This document shows positions 45,244 through 54,500 of a stretch of 64,000 nucleotides of DNA, piece after piece. The notes under the pieces were generated by a model. It had not been told where the DNA came from, did no database searches, and saw nothing but the letters and a program-made list of their open reading frames with translations. Source of the stretch: Ophiosphaerella korrae (taxonomy: Eukaryota; Ascomycota; Dothideomycetes; Pleosporales; Phaeosphaeriaceae). Location: the NCBI GenBank assembly GCA_028456385.1, contig JALNQF010000106.1, forward strand, positions 95,883 through 159,882, given 5' to 3'. Numbering within the stretch: position 1 is the first letter of the stretch; every line of letters begins with the position of its first letter. The position numbers and the translations under genes were made by a program.

Positions 45244-45814
45244 CTATTCGTTGCTCGTAACAAACTCGCCATCAAAGGGAGATGCCTCAACAACCTCGCC
45301 GTCACGAGCCTCGAGAGCATCCTCCACAGTCATACCATCGCGAAGCTCAATGCGGGTAGTAACACCATCACGAACCCTCAAGACAACATTAGGCTCGGCA
45401 CATTCCTCAACTTCCGGATCGCGCTTGACGCGTAAGGCAGATGTACCGGTGAGCCATTTGCCGGACTGGCGGTTGGATCCAAAGGTGAAGCACACATCGC
45501 GGGCGACGTTATTGACAAATGTTGTTACGCTACCAGTGCAGCTGGAGCCGGTCCAGCCCTGAGAACGGCTACATGTAACACAATGTTGTCAGCTTTACTA
45601 CGAAGGGTTGAGGTGTCAGGGAGGTCAGTGTATACCTGTTGGCAGGAACCTTCATGCGGATGCGGTTGGTGGTGGTTCCGAAGTTGCAGCAGCGACCTTC
45701 CTGAATTCCATTGCAGCAAGAGGAGGATCCGAAGCAGTCAGAGCCAAGGGGTCGGCAGATGTCGGCGGCGAGAGCCACTGAGGCGAAGGCAGCGAGGATA
45801 GCGAAGAACTTCAT
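45244..45814 (-). CDS. Small secreted cysteine-rich protein (effector-like candidate)
   Basis: Exons 45814-45636 and 45568-45244 give 167 aa across a 67-nt intron that restores PANSRSQGWTGSSC. The first 16 residues are a signal peptide (MKFFAILAAFASVALA). The mature N-terminal half is Cys-dense (ICRPLGSDCFGSSSCC, then RCCNFG), with further Cys at SSC, DVC and EC. The second half, TTFVNNVARDVCFTFGSNRQ onward, is acidic and ends in a Glu/Asp-rich tail. Size, secretion signal and paired cysteines match the general profile of fungal small secreted proteins. I do not recognise a named family. It is flanked by a 3.6-kb AT-rich gene-poor region, a common setting for such genes. Confidence 0.8.
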
Positions 45815-48800
45815 GTTTATAAGAGAGTTAAGTTTGATGAGAAGATTGAATGATTTCCGTATTTTGAACTGTTCGTTTGCTGTGGTGCTGAATTAGAGGG
45901 AATTCAAGCATCCTTTATACCTTTGGCAAAGACACTACCTATGTGTTGAGGAACTTACTCTTGATGGCCAGGCTTCGACCACAACCATGTCAACAACTGA
46001 ATCTACCTCGTATATGCAAGTGTAGCAGGTTTGTCTTACTATCTCTTTTGGTTGACATATTTGCGCTGACACCAGCCGCTGAAGATTACTAGCTGAGCAA
46101 GGTTACCCAGGTGGGAGCTTACAAGCCCCAGAAGTCAGATGGCCACTAACTCTCTTAGTGTTTTGTGATATTTTCTGAATTATCAAAAATGAGAGACATT
46201 CATCAGAGTATTTGCAGCTTAGAATATTATCAGGTTCCGCACTGTTCAACTCCACCTTCGCCAAGCCACCCGTAGCTACATTTTCAACCTTAACGAAGTC
46301 GTTTTTTCTTTCACTTATCAATAATCCAGATTTTGGATACACATTTTCAATAGATCATGTAATTGTGCGTAATTTGATTAAGTAAAGAATGTGTATAGAC
46401 CTTTCTGTGTGCTTCCAAGGCTGGGCTACGGCCAGCGGAAGATGTATTATCACATCTTATTAGCCAACTTTTGTTCCATGAACGACACGGCCTAATGCCG
46501 GCCACTCACGCTCAGCGAGTTCACTCTTAAAACTGCCTCGTGATCTATCATTGATTGACTGCTACCCAGTTGACTGTATGAATCCTTCGGCCCAAGTCTA
46601 ACTTTAGTAGGAATGTCCGAGAATTGTGCTACAGAGGCAGTCAAAATAAGTATCATCTGCTATCTATGGATACATTTACTCGACAAGCTGATTCAGCGCC
46701 ATCGCAATAATGCTGGGCAAGGATATATGGCACATGAATTCGCTTACTGAAAAGACCGCTCGGACGGTCGCGCGAGTTCAGAATCTAGACCCGATGCTGC
46801 ATATCCGGCCGTAGGGTACGCTGACCACCTACGTTCGGAAAATTTACTCGTTCAATACGAGAGAACAGGATACCAAGGCAATGGGAGCCTACTCGTGCGT
46901 GGTGACTCCTGGGATTTCTCTGGACAAGCAAAATATACCTTACACGACACATGCTGAGAATCCTACTAAAAACTACGCATTACAAACCTTTCGGATGTGG
47001 TGATCATTCTTGGCGGTGGTGCAACTATAAATATTTATCTAGTAACAACACCAAGGTAACAGCTTGAGACTACAGAACCCAACCAGACCCATGAAAGGGC
47101 GTCGCACAAGTAAGCTTAGGTTGCAAACCATTACGCATTTATAACTAGTCAGAAACTCCGTAATGCAGCCTTACGAAAGGCAGGGTTCCATCCACACCCG
47201 ACGCTACCCACGCCTTTGCGGGGAAGACTCTATGACCAACAGGTACAACAGTGGTTCCTGAACGGGTCAGGCTATGGCTGCGCGTCAGAATTTTCTACCA
47301 GAACTTCCGACAGCAAAGACGAGGGGGGAGGGCGGAGACTTGCTTACGCCAGCCATTGCTTTCTAAGCCAATCTATACCGCTTGGCATATAGAAAATTGC
47401 TTGGCATCTTGCTTGTTTTTATCCTCAATGTGCAAAGTCATGTTGAATCTAACTTTATCCGGTGAGGAGTCATTTCTTGTCTCACGTGGTATGTAAAGAT
47501 TCTTTGGCTGGATATAGACGACTGACGTGGAGCAGAAGTGAGAACAAAAGCATGACTACTGTCACAGATCTCACTGGCATTATATGTGGCTTCGATATCA
47601 ATAAACTAGATGCGAATAAGATTTCACATGCAGTTGGTCAATCTCTTATGTTAGTCAAAAAGATGATGATTACTTAGTGAGCCATTTTCCAACATGTAGT
47701 TTCCAAGGTTGTCCTACACAAAGCAAGTTGTAACAAACTAATCGCTTGGTCAACCAAATAATCCAAAAATAAAGGTACTTAGATACTGAAGCCAGGCTTT
47801 GCTTAGACTATGTAGACCCTATGCTTTTGAAGGCCACCGTTATGGTCGGAGCAAATTCGGACCTTTGATTGCTTGGTTCCGCAACTTAGAATCTAATCTC
47901 CACCTATACCCTCCACATGATTGAGAGTACTTTTCCAGATTATTCAGCCCATAAGTCCCAGACAAATGAAATGGGTTACTTCAATACTGAAAACCTAGAG
48001 CATATGGAAATAATTTCCGAGCGCTTTGACTGCCCAGTCTAGCGTGTGCCAATCCACGGGGCTAACTGATGTTTGAACCATGCCTCTCTCTGTTTGTTTA
48101 CTATCCCACTTAGAATATCCACCCTACTAGGATTATTCTTTGGTTGTATCAGATCCTTTGCATTTGCTCTCACTCCGTAGAGTCGACTCAATTCTCGTAT
48201 GTAGATACTCACAAGTTTCACAAGCTGATCCTACTGGATGTGCTTTCTATTGATCTGGAAGCAACTGTTCGCCAACATGGCTATTGTGAATTTCCTGCTA
48301 GTTTTTGAGTCACCACCCTTAGTCTCAATCGGCTAGCCATCGAGGTAATCTTCACGGCCTCTGCATGCTATCACGCCCTGTCCATGTGATTCAACCTCGC
48401 TACAGCCTTCACTTTCGTTGTCCAAATCAGGGGGAGTATTGATCTGTTGATATTGCTTTTTATTCAGCACGGGCTGGCACCACCGCGCGTGGCCTTTGGT
48501 ATGTTTCTTGGACTTTGTGGCATTCTCGACGCGTATTCGATGGCGCTGAAGGCTGAAAAGGGTGGTTGTAGCGAAAGAGTAGCAGCGTGGAAAAGTATAA
48601 AGAGTTGTAGCGTAATGTTATACCTAGGTATGACAAGATTGAGTCATAAGAAGACGTGTCAGGGAAAGGTCAACATAAGTAAGATCAGGACACGTACCAC
48701 GTGTTTTGTTTGTTTTGGTCAATAAACTATACACCATGTCTACAGCTGAACACATTTCACGCTCTATTTCGATACTCGAAATGCAAGACGTCCTATATGA

Positions 48801-49467
48801 ATAAAACTCGCAGGAAATAATGCTGATGGGGAGTATAACGATTCGACTTTGAGGGAAGGTGTTCGCCAAAGCCATAACCTGCCTGCAGTCCCATAACCGA
48901 TATGTGGTTTTATAGAGGAGGTGCAGAGGTGAAGAGGTGTAAAAATGGATATCACAATGAAGATAGCACCTACACAGTAATCTACTAAGGAAGCTATAGA
49001 GAGCGTAAGTGAGGCCGGCCTGAATATTACTAGGTGACCCTAAATAACGAGGGGTAGCAATTACACCACACGAAAGATGCGTCAGGCTCTCGAAGCACCA
49101 ATAGGCTAAGAGATCGGCGCAGTAGCTCTAGTTTAGTTCGCCAGTGTGTTCACTTCCTTTCACTATTTCGGAACTAATCATTGCCCAGAAGAAAATAGCC
49201 ACAGGAGGTATTCACCACACCATCCGACCGGGCCCGTGGTTGGCCGCCTTGCCTGTACCCTGTATTGTGTAGTCCCTCTGGATCGTGGCCTACTGTGGCT
49301 CGATCGTCTGCTCTCGACTCAACCCACAACTATTGTTTTAGCAGAGTGTCCTGACAGCGGTAAACCCTCACACAGTGTCAGCACGAAATCCATATATAAA
49401 CTGTGCGCTCGTCGCCCAACAGCTGCGATTATATACACGCCAAACACTGCCCACGCATTGAACCACC
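45815..49467. other. AT-rich gene-poor region, 3.65 kb
   Basis: Only scattered open frames under about 125 codons, with no family text or splice structure. No transposase, long terminal repeats or tandem arrays are visible. It is the longest empty stretch in the window. Confidence 0.55.
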
Positions 49468-50022
49468 TTGTCACAGAAGGGCCACATGCAAAAAAAACGC
49501 TCAAAGAACAAGAGTAAGTCTCCACCACACAGGGCATCGATTACAAGAGCTAGAATGGTAAGCCATGCGGGTAAATGCACCACTCAAGCCCATAAGGACA
49601 CGAATGGCGACTCTATATATCACGCCGTACCTCAAGGACGCAGAAAACCGAAGTCTAAACTAAATCTAAAAGACGGCATTGGAAAGGTGCTAAAAACGAA
49701 GCGACGGAGGAGCTCCAAGAATAGGAAAACAGCTGCGTCAAGACATTACAAAAACTCTAGTCGTTCGCAGTCTACATCAACAGAGCGACTTGTGAAGATG
49801 ATTCTCACGCGGAAGACGAAGCAGCTTCGCAAAGCACTTGGTCGGACATTCGCTGCCTCCAAGCTGGTGCCACGCTTCGGCAAGATGTCGTTGAAGATGC
49901 GCCCCATGGACGTAGATGATCCCCCGTCAGAGGCGGAAGTAGCTCGCTTCTATACTAATCGCCACAGCAAAGATGTGCTTCGCTTCAAGCGCAAGGTAGG
50001 CGACTGTAAGGAAGTACAATAG
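49468..50022 (+). CDS. Very basic orphan ORF, 184 aa
   Basis: Single open frame rich in Lys, Arg and Ser (KKRSKNKSKS, KTKRRRSSKNRKT, RKTKQLRKALGR), ending with a more structured block (MDVDDPPSEAEVARFYTNRH). Such composition suits a nucleolar or DNA/RNA-binding protein, but can also arise by chance. The stop codon lies just before a large inverted repeat. Family unknown. Confidence 0.4.
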   Translation: MSQKGHMQKKRSKNKSKSPPHRASITRARMVSHAGKCTTQAHKDTNGDSIYHAVPQGRRKPKSKLNLKDGIGKVLKTKRRRSSKNRKTAASRHYKNSSRSQSTSTERLVKMILTRKTKQLRKALGRTFAASKLVPRFGKMSLKMRPMDVDDPPSEAEVARFYTNRHSKDVLRFKRKVGDCKEVQ

Positions 50023-50080
50023 TAGTAAGTTTGGTAACTCTATTGTACACCCCCTTACAGTCTTTGACCACAGTACTGAT

Positions 50081-50345
50081 GTACTCAACTGGCCGACACA
50101 ACTCAGAATAGATATCTTTTTTTGAGTCAGGGTTAGCACATGGGAAGGTGACGTGGGCCGCAGGAGAAGCGTCTTCTGGCTTCAAATTCGAAGGGTAGTT
50201 TAAGTCATAATCATTCCGACTTAAACTACTGCTCTGCAAATTTGAAACTAGAAGACGTTTCTCCTGCGGCCCACATCACCTTGCCGTGTGCTAACTCTGA
50301 CTCAAGAAAGATGTCTATTCTGAGTTGTGTCGGCTAGTTGAGTAC
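50081..50345. repeat. 265-bp imperfect palindrome (MITE-like or hairpin element)
   Basis: The left arm 50081-50206 starts GTACTCAACT and ends TTTAAGTC. The right arm 50218-50345 is its reverse complement with roughly 15% mismatches and small indels, around an 11-nt loop. Shared internal blocks include GCCGACACAACTCAGAATAG and GTGGGCCGCAGGAGAA. Further out, 50014-50034 (GTACAATAGTAGTAAGTTTG) also pairs inversely with about 50365-50385. There is no coding sequence inside. It may be a non-autonomous DNA transposon or a relic of an inverted duplication. Confidence 0.85.
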
Positions 50346-51517
50346 TTACTACCGTTGTACTCCCAAACCTACTACCATTGTGCTCCCTTCGGCCAGCTAG
50401 GGGTGAAGGACCTACACATGATGCTGGTGCGGCCATAGTGCCACCCTAGCGCTGCCCTTGCGGGTATAAAGAAATACACAATATAAGATAGCACTTAATA
50501 TATGTACTCTCACCTCCTTCTACTATTACCACTCCAGCTCGTTGCTACGCCTATTCTCTAACCCAGACTAATCCTACATCAGCAATGCGTCATCTAGTAC
50601 TCCAAATACCTCAACGAAAAGCTGAGTAACGACCCAAAGCTAGAAGTTGTGGAGTATGAAGATGGTATCTACGTGGTGACTATTACTCGCTGCGTGGCAA
50701 GTCACGGGATCTAAAGGTAAGAGACGCGAGAAGTGGCACATGGGCTGATTGGGCGTGTGGAGAAGGCGCTAGAGGCGTTTGAGGTGTATGGTAAGGATGG
50801 GATCCGAAGTAAGTGGGTTGTGCGACAGGCGATGGTTTGGGAAGAAGAAGCGCTGTTCTAGATGAGGATACGCAGACCGGGGCAGGAGAAACCTGCGAGG
50901 GCTGGGTAGGAGATGGCATCGTGCATGGCGTGTTGTGCATGCCTAGCAATAGGATGCTGTCGGGATGAGTGGACTGGGATGTTTCCAAGGTTGTGGTGAT
51001 GGACAAACAAGCGAGAAAGCACAGGGATGTTCCCGAACCAGAAGCTTAGCCCGGAAAACATGTAAATAAGAGGCTGGGAGGTGGAGGAGCGGCAGGACAT
51101 GTGGCAGACGGCCAGCATTTCGTCTGCAAAATTACTTTCTATGCGTGCATAACTGCTAGCACACTGCTAATTATATAATTATTATAATCATCAACAGTTG
51201 TGTCGGGCGATTCGTGGCTAGCGCAGTGTACAGCCTTGTTTTGGTTGGGCTGTGGGCTTGTATCGTCATATGCGCCCTCGCCATTCTCACCTCGCACACT
51301 GTCAACACCACGCTCGCTACCACCGCCTACCACCCACCACGCCTGTTCCTCCCGCCACCACTCCCACCAGCAACATCACCACGCTATCCAGGCCGCCCAG
51401 GTCTCTCCCAGCACCGGTACTGCTGCCGTCCATCGCAGCGCCGTACGCGCAGCGGCTCGAGTCCCTACCCCCACGTCACGAAGACGCCGGCCACAGCCCC
51501 AATGACGACGAGATCTC
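50346..51517. other. Intergenic, 1.2 kb, transition from AT-rich to GC-rich
   Basis: Near 50600-50705 a short plus frame reads KYLNEKLSNDPKLEVVEYED and then stops; it looks like a gene fragment of unknown origin. From about 51290 the sequence becomes C-rich, probably the 5' leader of the next gene. Confidence 0.45.
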
Positions 51518-54500
51518 ATGGTCTCGTCGCTGCCCAGGGACGCTGAGAACCCGGCCGCACAGAGGAATGGCACGCCGGGCAAGAAGAAGGGCGCCACCGA
51601 CGGGCAGGCCAACATGAACGGGCCGGACTTCGCCAAAGCAATTGGCATCAACAAGCCGGCCAATGTGCGCGACAAGATCAAGCGCTGGCAGAACGAGGTC
51701 GAGCCAGACACGCCTGCTGCCGGTGCCGACGCCGGCGCACCCGCCTCGGCCTCTGCTTCTGCACCCACCACGCCCACGCCACCAGCGCCGCCGGCCGACA
51801 ACGCGAAACCGCTGGACGACAAGCCCAACTGGAAGCCCGCAGACCGCGACCGCGAACGAGAACGGTCGACAAGCCCCAAGAAGGCCGTCGTCGTCATTCA
51901 CAACAAGCTCGACGAGGACGTCCTGACCGCCACCGCGCCCAAGAAGCGCGTCATCAGCGACTCGCGCTGGCGCAAGCAGCAGTCGCCCCCAAAAGAGACG
52001 GCCCGCCCGGCGCCCAAGACCATTCCCAACGCCTGGGTGCGCCCCTCGAGGATCGTCAAGAAGGATAGGCAAGAAAAACAGGACGGCGAAGAGGTGCAGA
52101 CGCCTGAAAAGCCTGAAAAGCCTGAAAAGGTCGAGAAGCCGGAGCACAAGTCGCCGGCACCGCTCACCCCGCCGCTGAACGCCCTCGTCTCCTACGTCGG
52201 CCGCAGCACGGGACAGACCAAAGCCATCCCCAAACCACACAGGCCATCCAAACCCTCAAGCTCCGAAAATGAACGCGAACGTCCCGCCAGCAAGGGCTCA
52301 GGCAGCGCAGAGGACGTCAAGAGCGAGGAAGACCCCGGCATCTCCACGTCGCCAAAGCCCCCGAAAGATCCGGTAGAGATGGTCAAAGTGCGCCGTAGAC
52401 CCCGTGCAAGAACATCGCCGCGGCGCTCGCTTTCTGCTGAAGACGTCTCGCCGCCCAAGTCGCCGCCCAGACTCAAGCCGGCGAGGAAATCCGACACGTC
52501 GCTCGTCCCTAGCCCAACGAATGCTGTCACTGTAGAACATGAAGAAGAGAGCCGCATCATCACATCGCCGCGCGACGACGAGATACGTGAGCGAAGGAGG
52601 CGGCGGCGACCACGAAGCCAGGGCGATGCAGCACTGAACGAATCGCCTAGGGAGCCCAACTCGGCTGGACGAAGACGGCAACGCAAGTCGTCCCCAAGAT
52701 CAAGCAACGAGAATATTGTCTCACCGCCACCCGAGCCTGCCGGCCCCGCGACGCCACCAAACAAGGGCTTTGAGACAAGACTTGAGGCATGGCTGGTCAG
52801 CACACCAGATCCCTTCGTGGAGAGCGAATCACGTCGCAGACGCAAGTCTAAGGACTCTGTGTCTACCCTCGACCTGCCCCCCAAGGCCGATGCATCTGAG
52901 ATCACAGCATCGACCGAATCCAAGGATGAGCTTATTGAAGAGCCACGACCACGCAGCCGCGGAAGCGGAAGCGGCAGCGGCAGCGGCAGCGGCAGCGGCA
53001 GCGGCAGCGGCAGCAAACGACGGAGACGGCGCCGCAGCCGAGAGATCAAGATTGATACCACCGTTGCTGATGAACCAGCCGAACCAGCCAGCACAGCGGG
53101 GTCGGAGGACACAACTGAAAAGAGCACTGAAGTGTCCCTTACCCCAACACCAACACTTAGGCGCCGAGGTGCAAAGCGCAGCCAGCATTCACCTACCAAG
53201 AGTCGTTCCATATCCTCTCCCCTTCGTGAGACCAGTTCTGTGGATGACGGACTTTCCGCAGACATTAAAGATTCCAAAGTTTCGTCGACTGCGCCCTCAT
53301 CATCGTTAGACTCATCTGCGGTAGAGAGTGAGCACCTTCCATTACGACCGCGCCCGCTTGTAGTCCAGCGCGGCTTTCCCTCCACTGGCAAGCGTCTGTC
53401 AACCATTGCATCTGTTGACTCATTCCCGAGTAGAGCGCAAAGAGCTCCTCCCTCAACAGTGTCAGCATCGGAATTCAGCACTATCTCCGAGGAAACAAAC
53501 ACCCTCACAGAGGTTCCTGCCTCAGCAGTCGCCTCGCAACTACACCCAGAGACGTCGACCATTGTGAGCCGCAGAAGCACACGGCGTAGAAGACTTGCTA
53601 GCCATGCCGATCTCATGTCGGTCCTATCCATGCCAAAGGCAGCTGGCACCAAGAGCATCGTCTCCGCCCGAAGCATCCGTACTAATAGGAGCCGTCTGGC
53701 CACTGCCACCATTGGCGACATCATGAGAGAGCTTGCCTTTGATGAGACCAAGTATATGCGAGAGCTACGCACTCTTGTCGACGGCGTCATCCCTGTCCTT
53801 CTCAGCTGCATCTCGTCCGAATCGGACTCCGCGGTTGCCGCAGGCCTATTCTCTCGCTCAACACAACCCGACGCAAAAAGCATTACCCAACCAATCCTCG
53901 ATATGGGTGACGCCTTGGATGGTCTCAAGACATTACATAAACGCATTCCCAAGGACGATTCCGACGCCTTTGTGTCCTGGGCACACAAAGCGCAGCAAAT
54001 GTACGCAAATTATATCGCCTCGTGGCGCCTTGGCTTCCAAGACGTCGTGATAAGCCTCGCACCCGCCGATGACGATCCATTCAAGCCAGCCAAGGTCGTC
54101 GAAGGACCTGATGATGGGGCACCATGGGATGAGGGCATGCCGCGAAATGCCGAGGGCTATGTTGTCAATGGAGACGGTGAACGAGTGGATGTGGCCTACA
54201 TGCTCAAGCGACCATTAGTTCGGCTCAAGTACCTATCCAAGAGTTTAAAGGTAAGTTTCGGTGTACAGTTGTTCCGACGGCTACTAACTTTTCAGGGTGT
54301 AAATCACGTCAAACCGTCCGAGCGTGCCGAGAAGATTTCAGATATTTTCCAACATCTCGTCACTGCTGCGCGCAAGCGGTCCAACGACGAGCACGCACGT
54401 CTCGAAGACGAGGCTGCCGCTAGTATCGATGCTACACGTGCTCGTGACCCTCGAAGCCTAGCCCCACTCGCTGGTGTGCGCATTGATCCAACCCGCTGCG

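Noticed and set aside
52192..53988. Antisense 598-codon open frame over the large gene
   Set aside because: It mirrors a GC-rich low-complexity coding region; its Ser/Arg/Leu-rich translation is an artefact of the sense repeats.
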